DNA of 64,000 nucleotides from assembly GCA_947475525.1 (NCBI GenBank), contig CANJMI010000013.1:99361-163360 (forward strand). Reading direction: 5' to 3'. The notes under the pieces were generated by a model. It saw only the letters and a list, made by a program, of their open reading frames with translations. It was not told the DNA's origin and made no database searches. Every line of letters starts with the position of its first letter. The first letter of the stretch is position 1. This DNA is from Polyangiaceae bacterium. GTDB taxonomy: Bacteria > Myxococcota_A > Polyangia > Polyangiales > Polyangiaceae. The position numbers were made by a program, and so were the translations under genes. Positions 27,077 to 36,116 of this stretch are shown one piece after another.

Positions 27077-27414
27077 GGGTAGTGTAAGGGGCACGCACTG
27101 CCGTGTCAGCCAGCACACCGAGCGAGGGAGCGCCCCGCGATCGAGCGCTTTCCCAGGTCACACGCTCAAAAAAACGTGAGGCCGCCGCGCTGGACCTTAA
27201 AGCTACCTCACCCACAAACAAGCGTTGCGGTTCCTGCCAATACCAGGAAAAGTGGTGCTTCGCCTTGCCCAGCTCGTCCACGAGGCAAGGGTCAACCGAT
27301 GGTTTTTGCCGTGAGACCGCGAGCAGCTTGAAGCCCATTCCGTGGTGGTCCATCGAGACGGCGATCTCAGGCATATCGGCACTGCGATCCCAGCCCTGGC
27401 GTCGCTCGGTCATC

Positions 27415-29772
27415 GTGGATGACGACGCGGGCATCGACGGACAGGTGTGGCGAGGCTTCCCCGTTGGCGCAGTCGGCGGAGGCGGCTTCAGCGTCGATAC
27501 CGACGGAGGCTTTTCATGGCAATTCGCTCACGGCAACTGGATGGCGCCCATCAAGTGCTTGCCGCAATCCTTCCTCTCGCTCGAGGTCGATGGTGCCTCG
27601 CGCGTGCTTTCGCGTCGCCCGCTCGGTGGTTTGCGACCGGTGGCGCGGACCGTCTTCAAGGGTCGCCGGCCCTTTTTTTCGATGACCTTCGCCGACGCAT
27701 CGTTCGCGATCCCCGCCGGCACGTTGAGCGGCTGGACCGCCCTCATTCCCCACGACCTCGAAGCCTCGAGCCGACCGGCCGCTCTTTTTCGCGTGACGTT
27801 GCAAAACCCAAAACCCCACGCGGTGGACGCCACGGTTGCCTTTTCTTGGCAACACGCCATTGGGCTAGGCGGGTCGGGACATACGGGAATTTTCAGCGAT
27901 GCAAAAAAACGCTTCCGCGGATTGAATGGGCGCTCCCGCTTCAGGCAGCCAGCCGTCGTTGAGCTCGCGCAGGTTCGGACGAAGCTCCTCGAAGGCGAGA
28001 CCTTGGTCGGCATCGAGGCTCGCGCGCCGGGCGCAAGGCCGCTCCATCCGGCGACGTCAGCGTTGGGAGCCTGGTTGCTGGCGGCGCTCGAATACGACGG
28101 TGTGACGGTTGCCACGAGCTCCACGCCCGAGACCATCGTGACCTCGGCACGCGTTTCGGTGCCGGCCCACGGCGAAACCAGCATCGAATTCGTCTTGGCT
28201 TGGTGGTTTCCGGATCACGTGGTCGCGGGCATCGACCGCAAAACACCGGAACGCGTCGGGCGCATCAGTGAGCGATTCACCCCGGAAAAAGACGCCGTGC
28301 GCGCGATCGCTGAGCGCACGCTGCGCGACCGAAAACAACTCGCCGTCGATGCCGAGGCCGCCCTCGTCGTCTTGGAAGACAGCACGTTGCCCGCATGGTT
28401 GACCCGCGCGGTGGCCAACAGCGCCGCCCCGATCGTCGTCAATAGCGTCGTTCCGAAAGAAGGGACGCTGCACACCATTGAAGGCAGCGCGTGGCGATGG
28501 TGGTTCGGCGGTTTGACCGGCACGAACGATCAGCGGCTCGCGTCTCACGTGTATACAGCAGCGCTTTTTCCGCAACTCGACAAGACAGAGGTCGATGCAT
28601 TTCGTTCTTTGCATCGAGCAGGCTCCATCCCTCACGGCACCGGCAACTGCGACCTAGCCCTGGGCACCGACGCTGTTCCCTATGGCCGCCCCGTCGAGGT
28701 CAAAGGGTTTTTAGTCGATGAAGAGTGGCCTGACCTCACCCTCTCTTGCATCTTGCAGTTGACGCGGCTGGCTCGCGCGACGGGCGATCGGACGTGGCTC
28801 GAATCGTCGTGGCCCGAACTCAAGCACATGCTCAATCATGTACTCGCCTTGCGCAACGACGACGGCGTCCCCGTGGGCGGCAGCAGCTACGACACCTTTC
28901 GTTTTCCGGGGACCTTCATTTACACGACCGGCCTTTACCTCACGGCACTCGAGGCCATGGCCCTCGCGGCAACGCTCGTCGGCGACAAAGACACCGGTAG
29001 GCTCATCGCGAGTGCTCGGGCCACCTGCTCCGCAGCCACTCACCTGTGGGATCCACGAGGTTATTTTCACGCCACCCGTGCGAAGCCCACCTTGATGCTC
29101 GGCGCGATGGCTGGCGCATGGTTCGCTCATCAGAGTGGCCTCCCCGCCCCTTTCGCCCACGAACGAATACGCTCCCATCTGCGGCACCAGCACCGCGCCT
29201 TCTTCGCCACGCGCAGCCGCTCGCTAAGGCGTTCTGCGTTCCCCGACACGGAATCAACCTTCGACGGCGTGCCGGTCACCACGCGTCTCGGCGGTGTCTT
29301 CAAGGTCTTCGCCTATGCCTGGCAGGTGGTCGCCTACCACGGGCTCGCCTGCATTCAACACGGCCTCGTCGACGAAGGGCTCGCTTGTGTGAAGCAATTG
29401 GTCGACTGGACCTACACACGTGCCTGCCCCTTCACAGCGGACCTCTACGGCAACGCCGGCGGAGCGCCTTACATGAGCCAAGCGGTACTATGGGGAATTC
29501 CACAGGCATTCACCGGGGCATTCATCGACGTATGTGCGCAGTCCCTCACGCTAGCGCCCCAGCACCGGGCCTCGGCCGCGCGGTATCCGGTCTTTCTGCC
29601 GACCACCTGGGCCTCCGTCGACGTCGACGATGCGGCCATCGTCTTCACCGTGCGCCGCGCGATTGGCCCCGCGCCTGCGATTCGTTCAGTGATTTTGAAC
29701 GGCGAAGTGCGTACTCTTGCTTCGCCCGTCACCTTGAACGAAGGCCAACGACTCGAGTTCCTGCGGCGCTGA
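27415..29772 (+). CDS. GH116-like glycosidase (non-lysosomal glucosylceramidase family)
   Basis: 785 aa from a GTG at 27415; the frame stays open to 27103 but those extra ~100 residues have atypical composition and no family features. Domain start GFPVGAVGGGGFSVDTDGGF corresponds to the GH116 opening (P-x-G-G-x-G-x-G). Then come VNSVVPKEGTLHTIEGSAWR with WWFGGLTGTNDQRLASHVYT, the EEWPDLTLSCILQLTRLARA segment (candidate catalytic Asp), GGSSYDTFRFPGTFIYTTGL with the family's second catalytic region, and a C-terminal Ig-like tail. These are (alpha/alpha)6-barrel glucosidases/xylosidases acting on beta-glucosides or glucosylceramide-type substrates. No signal peptide is visible, so it is probably cytoplasmic. 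It lies within the second island-like segment; substrate unknown. Confidence 0.78.
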   Translation: MDDDAGIDGQVWRGFPVGAVGGGGFSVDTDGGFSWQFAHGNWMAPIKCLPQSFLSLEVDGASRVLSRRPLGGLRPVARTVFKGRRPFFSMTFADASFAIPAGTLSGWTALIPHDLEASSRPAALFRVTLQNPKPHAVDATVAFSWQHAIGLGGSGHTGIFSDAKKRFRGLNGRSRFRQPAVVELAQVRTKLLEGETLVGIEARAPGARPLHPATSALGAWLLAALEYDGVTVATSSTPETIVTSARVSVPAHGETSIEFVLAWWFPDHVVAGIDRKTPERVGRISERFTPEKDAVRAIAERTLRDRKQLAVDAEAALVVLEDSTLPAWLTRAVANSAAPIVVNSVVPKEGTLHTIEGSAWRWWFGGLTGTNDQRLASHVYTAALFPQLDKTEVDAFRSLHRAGSIPHGTGNCDLALGTDAVPYGRPVEVKGFLVDEEWPDLTLSCILQLTRLARATGDRTWLESSWPELKHMLNHVLALRNDDGVPVGGSSYDTFRFPGTFIYTTGLYLTALEAMALAATLVGDKDTGRLIASARATCSAATHLWDPRGYFHATRAKPTLMLGAMAGAWFAHQSGLPAPFAHERIRSHLRHQHRAFFATRSRSLRRSAFPDTESTFDGVPVTTRLGGVFKVFAYAWQVVAYHGLACIQHGLVDEGLACVKQLVDWTYTRACPFTADLYGNAGGAPYMSQAVLWGIPQAFTGAFIDVCAQSLTLAPQHRASAARYPVFLPTTWASVDVDDAAIVFTVRRAIGPAPAIRSVILNGEVRTLASPVTLNEGQRLEFLRR

Positions 29773-29935
29773 AGTCCGTTTCGGGAAGAGGGTGAAAGCC
29801 GTTGGCTGCACCACGGACTCGATAATTGTCTGTTCCAGTCGGGCCACCCCTGATGTTGTGGGATGGGTGGCACTGCAACTTCCCGCGTCGCTGCGCCACG
29901 AAGATGAGCCCGTGAATGCGAGCATCGGAAAAGTG

Positions 29936-31747
29936 ATGAACGACCCAATCCGCCTCGAAAGAAAAGCCGCCATCCGGAGCCCTTGGACCGCCGCGCCGCT
30001 CTATGGGATGGCCGCGCTCTATGCGCTCGCTTGCGGTACCGGCAACGACACCCCGCTCTCTGGCGATGGCCTCTATGGCAACGGTCAGGGCGGCAGCTCC
30101 CTTTCGGGAACGCCATCGGGTAACAGCGGAACGGGCAGTAGCGGTGACATGCCCAACGGAGCGACCGGTGGCATGACCGACCCGTGCGCGGGCGTCGCGT
30201 GCGACCCGGGTTCGCTGTGTGACGAGGGCCTCTGCATCCCCGGCTGCAACGACCAAAAGCCGTGTGCCAGCGGGAGCTCGTGCTGCGACGGCGGCTGCTA
30301 CGACCTGAAAACCGATATCAATTTCTGCGGAAGTTGCTCCAAGGCTTGCCCGCTCGCCGCCAACCAAGCGGTCACCTGCGAGGCGGGGATGTGCACTCTC
30401 GGCGCCTGCAGCAACGGCTTCTTCGACTGCGACGGCAAGAGCCAGAACGGTTGCGAGTCGGCGTCGGTTTGCATCTGCATCCCAGGCGCGATGCAAGCCT
30501 GTTACCCGGGTCCGGCGAACACCGAAAATGTCGGACTCTGCAAGCCAGGTACCCGCAAATGCAACCCGAGCGGTACGGCTTTCGGGTTGTGCAAAGATTT
30601 CGTTACGCCGTCCACCGAGCTGTGTGCCAACAACATCGATGAAGACTGCAGCGGCAAGGCCGATGACGTACCCGATATCGATGGCGACGGCTGGACCGTG
30701 TGCAACAACGATTGCTGCGAGACCACCCAGGACTGCGCGAAGCCGACCAAAGTGAACCCGGGGGCCTTCGAGTTTGTGGGCAACGCGATCGACGACGACT
30801 GCGATCCGGCGACGCTCGATAGCGTGCCTGCCGCGGCGTGCAGTTCCGTAGCCAAGTTCGACGGGACCAAGGCCATCGAGTTGGTTCAGGCGCTCGACCT
30901 GTGTCAGCAGACGACGGCGAACGCACCGCTCGCGATGAAAAAGTGGGGGGTGCTCTCGGCCGAGTTCGTGAACGCGGACGGTTCGGCCCCAAACGCCGCT
31001 GGTCTCGCGAGTATGGAAGGGATCCAGTCGGCCGTCCTCGCAAACTACGGCACCGGCGGCGTGGCGCCGCAAAAGGGGCTGACGATGGCAGGCATTTCGT
31101 CGGGCCGCATGCGCGATGCCAACGACTCCGGCTACGGTGCCCCGAACAGTGGACTCAGCCTCGGTCGCTATGGCAATCCGCCGGGGCCTTATCTCGCCGC
31201 CCACGGCGGCAAGCTTCCTTCGTCTGCGAGCTGCAATGGTAACTGCGCTTCGGGCAGTGGTGCGAACGACTCGGTCAACCTGCGCGTGAGCATTCGCGTG
31301 CCCACCAACGCGCTGTCGTTCTCCTACCAATTCCGGTTCTTTTCGGCGGAGTACTGGTCCTTCGCTTGCACGTCGTTCAACGATTTCTATCTGGCACTCT
31401 TGACCTCGAAGGCCAATGGGCTTCCCGCCGACAAAAACATCTCCTTCGACAGCCTGAAAAACCCCGTCAGCGTCAACAACGGCTTCTTCGATGTGTGCGT
31501 CGCGAAGGGCTGCTACACCTGCCCCGGCGGCAGCGCCCCGCTGAAGGGGACGGGAATGGAAATCGGCAACACGGGTGGGGCCACCGTGTGGTTGAAGACG
31601 ACCGCGCCCGTCGTCTCGGGGGAGACGATGCAGCTCGAGTTGATGGTGTTTGACGTCACGGACGCTAGTTACGATTCGCTTTCATTGCTCGACGGGTTCG
31701 AGTGGAGCATCGATCAATCCGGCGTCGGCACCGGCCCGCCGGGCTGA
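29936..31747 (+). CDS. MopE-like Cys-rich lipoprotein with choice-of-anchor-L-like C-terminal domain
   Basis: 603 aa from MNDPIRLERKAAIR, with a hydrophobic signal ending ALACGTG; an upstream in-frame GTG (29912) is possible. After a Gly/Ser/Asn linker come EGF-like Cys clusters (DPCAGVACDPGSLCDEGLCI, SSCCDGGCYD) and a metal-binding motif (ELCANNIDEDCSGKADDVPD, DIDGDGW, AIDDDCDP). The C-terminal half contains SFSYQFRFFSAEYWSFACTS followed by FNDFYLALLTSK, NISFDSLKNPVSVNNGFFDV, resembling a choice-of-anchor-L type beta domain. It is likely cell-surface attached and calcium-stabilised. Similar architecture to the 738-aa lipoprotein at 1761-3977. Function unknown. Confidence 0.75.
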   Translation: MNDPIRLERKAAIRSPWTAAPLYGMAALYALACGTGNDTPLSGDGLYGNGQGGSSLSGTPSGNSGTGSSGDMPNGATGGMTDPCAGVACDPGSLCDEGLCIPGCNDQKPCASGSSCCDGGCYDLKTDINFCGSCSKACPLAANQAVTCEAGMCTLGACSNGFFDCDGKSQNGCESASVCICIPGAMQACYPGPANTENVGLCKPGTRKCNPSGTAFGLCKDFVTPSTELCANNIDEDCSGKADDVPDIDGDGWTVCNNDCCETTQDCAKPTKVNPGAFEFVGNAIDDDCDPATLDSVPAAACSSVAKFDGTKAIELVQALDLCQQTTANAPLAMKKWGVLSAEFVNADGSAPNAAGLASMEGIQSAVLANYGTGGVAPQKGLTMAGISSGRMRDANDSGYGAPNSGLSLGRYGNPPGPYLAAHGGKLPSSASCNGNCASGSGANDSVNLRVSIRVPTNALSFSYQFRFFSAEYWSFACTSFNDFYLALLTSKANGLPADKNISFDSLKNPVSVNNGFFDVCVAKGCYTCPGGSAPLKGTGMEIGNTGGATVWLKTTAPVVSGETMQLELMVFDVTDASYDSLSLLDGFEWSIDQSGVGTGPPG

Positions 31748-31843
31748 GATGCGCCGATTGGCGTGCGCCCGGTTGACGTCACTGCACCGTGCTCTGCGGC
31801 CCGTTTGTTGAAGCGCTACGCACGAGGTACTCGAAGCACCATC

Positions 31844-32965
31844 ATGAACATTCGTTTTTTTCTAAGCCCGCTAATCATTGCAAGCTTGGCTCTCTGGCTC
31901 GCCGGCGCGTGCGGCGCGAAGGGGACCACGGAGAAGGGAAGCTCGAGTGCGACCTCCGGGGGCAGTGGCGCCGCGGACGGCGGAAGCACCGATTCGGCGG
32001 GTGGAGGCCTCGATCCGAGCGGCGTCGGCGGATTTAACCCGACGACCGCCGGCGGTGGCGGCATGGAAACCTGCCTCACCAACGAGGCCGAAGCGACCCC
32101 GGCACCGCTCGACATGGTGGTGCTCTTGGACCGCTCGTACAGCATGAAAGGCGCAAAGTGGGATGGCACGGTGAGCGCCATCTCCAGTTTCTTCCTGGAT
32201 CCAGGGGGCTCCGGCATCGCTGCCTCACTGAGCTATTTTCCGCCGACAGACGCGGCGACTCAATGCCAGACAAAAGTTTATGAGCTCCCGAAAGTCCCGG
32301 CGACCGAGCTCCCGCTGAGTGCGTCGGTGCTCGTCAACGACATTCAGGCGCAGACCCCAGGAGGCAATGAAACGCCGACGTACGCGGCCCTCTACGGAAC
32401 CTTGCTCTACGCGAACCAGTACCAAGAAGACCACCCCGAGCACACGGTGGCCGTCGTTCTCGCAAGCGACGGTGACCCCACGGCTTGCGAACAGAACGTC
32501 GCGACCATCGCCGCTCTGGCGGCCACTGCGTTCGCTTACAATGGCGTGCGCACCTTCGCTATCGCGATCAACGGCTCGACCCTCGCGAACCTCGATCAGA
32601 TCGCGGCGGCCGGCGCCACCGTGAAAGCCTTCGACGTCACGAACGACGTGAACCAGCTGAAGCTGAAGCTCCAGGAGATCCGCACCCAGCTCCTTGCATG
32701 CGAATTCACCATCCCCGATCCGAGCGTAGGCGCATTCGACGCAACGAAGGTCAACGTCGAGTACACGCCCGGTGGCGGCGGTGTGACCACGACGCTCTCC
32801 AAGGCCGACAACCAGGCCGACTGCGGCAACAAGAGCGGCTGGTACTACGACGTTCCGGCAGCCCCCACGAAGATCACGCTCTGCCCGGCGAGCTGCGCCA
32901 GCGTCAAGAGCGACCTCAAACCCAAGATCGCCTTCCTATTCGGCTGCCCGACCTCGCTGAACTGA
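31844..32965 (+). CDS. von Willebrand factor A domain lipoprotein
   Basis: 373 aa from MNIRFFLSPLIIASLALWLA with lipobox AGACG. A long Gly/Ser linker follows. The vWA domain starts at PLDMVVLLDRSYSMKGAKWD, containing the MIDAS DxSxS (D-R-S-Y-S). It contains TPGGNETPTYAALYGTLLYA with the downstream metal-contact Thr and VVLASDGDPTACEQ. Such proteins bind partners through a bound Mg2+ at the cell surface. The C terminus is Cys-bearing (ADNQADCGNKSGWYYD, LCPASCASVK). Follows the MopE-like lipoprotein on the same strand, 96 bases downstream. Confidence 0.82.
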   Translation: MNIRFFLSPLIIASLALWLAGACGAKGTTEKGSSSATSGGSGAADGGSTDSAGGGLDPSGVGGFNPTTAGGGGMETCLTNEAEATPAPLDMVVLLDRSYSMKGAKWDGTVSAISSFFLDPGGSGIAASLSYFPPTDAATQCQTKVYELPKVPATELPLSASVLVNDIQAQTPGGNETPTYAALYGTLLYANQYQEDHPEHTVAVVLASDGDPTACEQNVATIAALAATAFAYNGVRTFAIAINGSTLANLDQIAAAGATVKAFDVTNDVNQLKLKLQEIRTQLLACEFTIPDPSVGAFDATKVNVEYTPGGGGVTTTLSKADNQADCGNKSGWYYDVPAAPTKITLCPASCASVKSDLKPKIAFLFGCPTSLN

Positions 32966-33324
32966 TGGACTCAACGAGGCTTCGGAATGCGCCCGCGCTT
33001 TCTGGAACATCGACGCTTCGCAGCAGAGTATGAACCGTCCGGCACCGCTGCCCCAATGGAGTGATTGAATGGTGCCCACTTCGTTCATCCCTACAGCCTT
33101 CCGGAAGTCCGCCGAGTTTTCATGACGACACTCCGAACGCCAGGAATCGCCGGCAATCTTTCGTTCCTCGACCGTTACCTCACCGTTTGGATTTTCGCGG
33201 CGATGGGGCTTGGCGTCGGCCTCCGAAGCCAAAAGTCGTGGGTTCGAGCCCGCCCCGGCGCGCCACTGGACACTCGTCTGGTTTTTTGTACTCTGCAGGC
33301 CCGTTGGCGAGTAGTTTGCGCGCC
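32966..33324. other. gene-free stretch holding a tRNA-Arg 3' fragment
   Basis: No open frame with family features on either strand. The only recognisable content is the tRNA fragment at 33213-33262, listed separately. The stretch ends at the GTG start of the RCC1 lipoprotein. Confidence 0.6.
33213..33262 (+). repeat. tRNA-Arg(CCG) 3'-half fragment (candidate attachment site)
   Basis: A 50-bp ungapped match to bases 14229-14278 of tRNA-Arg with five mismatches by eye, covering the anticodon arm (CGGCCTCCGAAGCC), variable loop, T arm (GTGGGTTCGAGCCCGC) and acceptor 3' strand (CCGGCGCG). There is no D arm or acceptor 5' strand upstream, so it is not a working tRNA. Such 3' tRNA halves are left at the far end of islands integrated into tRNA genes, so it could be the right boundary of the block beginning at 14.27 kb. 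Confidence 0.75.
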
Positions 33325-35067
33325 GTGAAGACTTGGCGAGCACTTGGGGGCGCGTTGTTTTTGAGCGGTTCGCTCGGGGCGGCGTGTGGCGGCTCGGATG
33401 AGCCCGGGGGCACGGGCGGAAGTCTTAGCAGTACTGGCAGCGGCGGCAGTACTGGCAGCGGCGGCAGTACCGGCAGCGGCGGCAGTACCGGCAGCGGCGG
33501 CAGTACCGGCAGCGGCGGCGACTGCCAGGTCGGCGAGACGACGTGCGCCGGCATGTGCACCGACACCAACACCGATGCCGCACACTGTGGAGTGTGTGAC
33601 ATGGCCTGTCCCGTCGGCGGCAACGCGACGCCCGCGTGTACGGCCGGAGTGTGCGAGCTCAGCTGCACCGAAGGTTTTGGCGACTGCAACGGCGCGGCCA
33701 GCGACGGCTGCGAGCTGAACCTCACGAGCGACAAGCTCAACTGCAAAACGTGCGGCAACGTCTGCGGCGTCGGCAAGGCGTGCGTCGCCAGCACGTGCGT
33801 CATCCCTACCCCCATCGCGCTCTCGACCGGCCGCGCGCACAGCTGCGCGATTTTCAACGACGGCAGCGTGAAATGCTGGGGCAGTAACGGCTTCGGCGAG
33901 CTCGGCGTCGGTGACACCAACGACCGCGGCTACAAACTGGACGACATGGGCGACAAGCTCCCGGTCGTCGATCTTGGCGCCGGCAAGACCACGAAGGCGA
34001 TGGCCCTCGGCAGTTACCACACGTGCGCGCTCCTCAATGACGACTCGGTCAAATGCTGGGGCTACAACATCGACGGTCAGCTCGGGCTCGGCGACATGCT
34101 TGAGCGCGGCGGCCAGCCAAGCGACATGGGTGACAACCTCCCCGCCGTCGACCTCGGCGCCGGCAAGACCGCCAAGGCCATTGCCGCCGGCGGCAGCCAC
34201 ACGTGCGCGCTCCTCAATGACGACTCAATCAAATGCTGGGGCTACAACGGCAACGGCCAGCTCGGGCTCGGTGACGACGACGACCGTGGCGACGGCCCGA
34301 ACGAGATGGGTGACAAACTCCTTGCCGTCGATCTCGGCGCCGGAAAGCTTCCGAAGAGCATCGCGGCGGGCGGCGATCAAACCTGCGCCATCGTCACCGG
34401 GGATTCGATCAAATGCTGGGGCGACAACAGCTACGGCCAGCTCGGTCTCGGTGACAACGACAGCCGTGGCGACTTGCCGAACCAGATGGGCGACGTCCTC
34501 GCCGCGGTCAGCCTCGGCGAGAAGAAGACCGTCGTCGTCGTGGAGGTCGGCGGTGACCACAGCTGCGCGCTCCTGAACGATAAGACGGTAAAATGCTGGG
34601 GTTACAACGCTAACGGGCGTCTCGGCATCGGCGACGGCCTTAATCGCGGCGACAACACCAACGAGCTCGGTGACTTCCTCCCCGCGGTCGAGTTCGGCAC
34701 CGGCAAGACGGCCAAGGGCCTCACGGTAGGCAACGAGCACAGCTGCGCGCTCTTGAATGACGACACCATCAAGTGCTGGGGCGACAACGGCGTCGGCCAG
34801 CTCGGCCTCGGCGACACCATGCCTCGCGGCGGCAGCTCTGGCCAGATGGGCGACATGCTCCCCGCGGTCAACCTCGGAGCCGCCAGCGCCGCGAAGGCGA
34901 TTCACAACGGCGCCGAGCACACGTGCGCGCTCCTCGCGACCGGGGCCGTCAAATGCTGGGGATGGAACGGCAACGGCCAACTCGGCCTCGGTGACACGGC
35001 CAACCGCGGTGACAACTCGAACGAGATGGGCAACATGCTCCCAGCGCTCTCGCTCACGGGCATGTGA
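33325..35067 (+). CDS. RCC1-repeat surface lipoprotein
   Basis: 580 aa from a GTG giving a lipoprotein signal (KTWRALGGALFLSGSLGAAC). A linker of five exact 18-bp repeats (STGSGG) follows, then a Cys-rich segment (GDCQVGETTCAGMCTDTNTD, CGVCDMACPV, CKTCGNVCG). Residues ~165-575 are seven or eight copies of a ~50-residue RCC1 unit: HSCAIFNDGSVKCWGSNGFG, then ELGVGD and a D-M-G-D spacer with LGAGKTAKAIA. These form a beta-propeller. Each blade has a conserved Cys pair (C-A, K-C-W-G). Common among myxobacterial outer-surface proteins; partner unknown. DNA-level repeats of ~150 bp accompany the blades. Confidence 0.85.
   Translation: MKTWRALGGALFLSGSLGAACGGSDEPGGTGGSLSSTGSGGSTGSGGSTGSGGSTGSGGSTGSGGDCQVGETTCAGMCTDTNTDAAHCGVCDMACPVGGNATPACTAGVCELSCTEGFGDCNGAASDGCELNLTSDKLNCKTCGNVCGVGKACVASTCVIPTPIALSTGRAHSCAIFNDGSVKCWGSNGFGELGVGDTNDRGYKLDDMGDKLPVVDLGAGKTTKAMALGSYHTCALLNDDSVKCWGYNIDGQLGLGDMLERGGQPSDMGDNLPAVDLGAGKTAKAIAAGGSHTCALLNDDSIKCWGYNGNGQLGLGDDDDRGDGPNEMGDKLLAVDLGAGKLPKSIAAGGDQTCAIVTGDSIKCWGDNSYGQLGLGDNDSRGDLPNQMGDVLAAVSLGEKKTVVVVEVGGDHSCALLNDKTVKCWGYNANGRLGIGDGLNRGDNTNELGDFLPAVEFGTGKTAKGLTVGNEHSCALLNDDTIKCWGDNGVGQLGLGDTMPRGGSSGQMGDMLPAVNLGAASAAKAIHNGAEHTCALLATGAVKCWGWNGNGQLGLGDTANRGDNSNEMGNMLPALSLTGM
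33430..33519 (+). repeat. 18-bp tandem repeat (STGSGG-coding) x5
   Basis: Five copies of a unit of form AGTACTGGCAGCGGCGGC, in frame in the RCC1 lipoprotein, with T/C variation at one third position. It encodes a flexible linker between the lipid anchor and the Cys-rich region; copy number could vary by slippage. Confidence 0.92.
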
Positions 35068-35125
35068 ACGCGGCCCGCATTCCACACGGCCTCCTCCTCT
35101 CAATTCGACTCACGAGAACCACGAC

Positions 35126-36049
35126 ATGCTGAAATCACACCGACTATGCACGCTTGCGCTTCTGTCGACCGCGCTGATGCTCGCCGGCTGCGACAGCGGC
35201 AAACCCGCAGCCCCGCTCGCGCCGAGCGCGGAACGCCTCGAGCCCCCCAAGCCGAAGAGCGTGGCTGCCATCGCCTACGCCGTTACAAAAGGCGGCTCGA
35301 GCATCGAGTTCTCGATGGAGGCCCCGATCGAGCAGATCACCGGAAGAGTGCGTGACGCCGTGACGGGCGAAGTGAAGGTTGACCTGACCGATCTCTCGAA
35401 GACGACCGCGCTCATCACCGCCGACATCGGCAGTCTCGTGCTCACGCAGCGCAAGAAAGCGAATACCGGCGACGCGGCCTACGGCGACGAGACGAAGCAA
35501 GACAAGCAAAACGAACACGCCCGCGGCTGGCTCGAGATCGACGACAAGAACCCGGACCACGAGACGCACCGCCGTGTGCAATTGACCGTGACGTCGGTGA
35601 AAGCGGACGCGACCGACGTCACCAAGCTCACGGGCGACGAGCGCAAAGTGAAAGCCACCGTCAGCGGCGAGTTTCTGTTGCACGGCCGGAAGACGGCCAA
35701 GACCGTCGACGTCGAGGTGACGTTCACGTTCAAAGACGGCCAGGCGACCGCGCTCCGCGTGCGCTCGGTTAAACCGTTCGCGGTCGGGCTCGAGGAGCAC
35801 GATGTTCGTCCGCGCGACGCGCTCGGCAAGCTCGCAAACACCCTCCTCAGCGAGCTCAGCGACAAGGTCGCGAAAGAGGCCCAGGTGAGCCTCGACTTCA
35901 CCGCACAGGTGCTCGCACCGAGCAGTGCTCCTACAAGCAGTGCGCCGACAAGCAGTGCTCCGACAAGCAGTGCTCCGACAAGCAGTGCTCCGACAAGCAG
36001 TGCTCCGACAAGCAGTGCTCCGACAAGCAGTGCTCCCAACCCCAAGTGA
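35126..36049 (+). CDS. YceI-like domain lipoprotein with SSAPT repeat tail
   Basis: 307 aa from MLKSHRLCTLALLSTALMLA, lipobox AGC. Residues ~45-260 look like a YceI beta-barrel: VTKGGSSIEFSMEAPIEQIT, GRVRDAVTGEVKVDLTDLSK, and VSGEFLLHGRKTAKTVDVEV followed by TFTF. YceI proteins bind isoprenoid-like amphiphiles in the periplasm. The last ~40 residues are eight 15-bp repeats encoding Ser-Ser-Ala-Pro-Thr. The gene lies just upstream of, and on the same strand as, the putative RiPP precursor operon (68 bases to its start), so joint expression is possible. Confidence 0.75.
   Translation: MLKSHRLCTLALLSTALMLAGCDSGKPAAPLAPSAERLEPPKPKSVAAIAYAVTKGGSSIEFSMEAPIEQITGRVRDAVTGEVKVDLTDLSKTTALITADIGSLVLTQRKKANTGDAAYGDETKQDKQNEHARGWLEIDDKNPDHETHRRVQLTVTSVKADATDVTKLTGDERKVKATVSGEFLLHGRKTAKTVDVEVTFTFKDGQATALRVRSVKPFAVGLEEHDVRPRDALGKLANTLLSELSDKVAKEAQVSLDFTAQVLAPSSAPTSSAPTSSAPTSSAPTSSAPTSSAPTSSAPTSSAPNPK
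35921..36040 (+). repeat. 15-bp tandem repeat x8 (SSAPT-coding)
   Basis: Eight head-to-tail copies of AGCAGTGCTCCGACA, the first two and last with single changes, encoding the C-terminal SSAPT tail of the YceI-like lipoprotein. Low-complexity Ser/Ala/Pro/Thr tails often serve as flexible stalks; the perfect middle copies suggest recent expansion. Confidence 0.95.
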
Positions 36050-36065
36050 CTTCAACGAACGAGGA

Positions 36066-36086
36066 TTGGCTCGATTTTCGAGTCAA
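36066..36086 (+). promoter_or_regulatory. hairpin in the leader of the RiPP precursor gene
   Basis: TTGGCTCGA-TTT-TCGAGTCAA forms a 9-bp stem with one G-T pair and a 3-base loop, 30 bases before the precursor ATG and upstream of its ribosome-binding sequence AAGGAA. No T-run follows, so it is not a classical terminator. It could be an operator palindrome or an mRNA structure affecting precursor expression. Confidence 0.45.
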
Positions 36087-36116
36087 TTCACTTACATCGC
36101 ACAAGGAACGACGATC

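Noticed and set aside
27103..27414. N-terminal extension of the GH116-like protein
   Set aside because: Low-complexity, less GC-biased than the rest and without family features; the GTG at 27415 lies just before the domain.
26712..27434. 240-residue minus-strand open frame between the DUF3298-like and GH116-like genes
   Set aside because: Arg/Ala-rich, no domain seen, and it runs antisense to the DUF3298-like gene whose frames carry family motifs.
33213..33262. Functional second tRNA-Arg
   Set aside because: Only the 3' half exists; no D arm or acceptor 5' strand upstream.
33175..34200. 341-residue minus-strand frame over the RCC1 gene
   Set aside because: Shadow of the RCC1 repeats.
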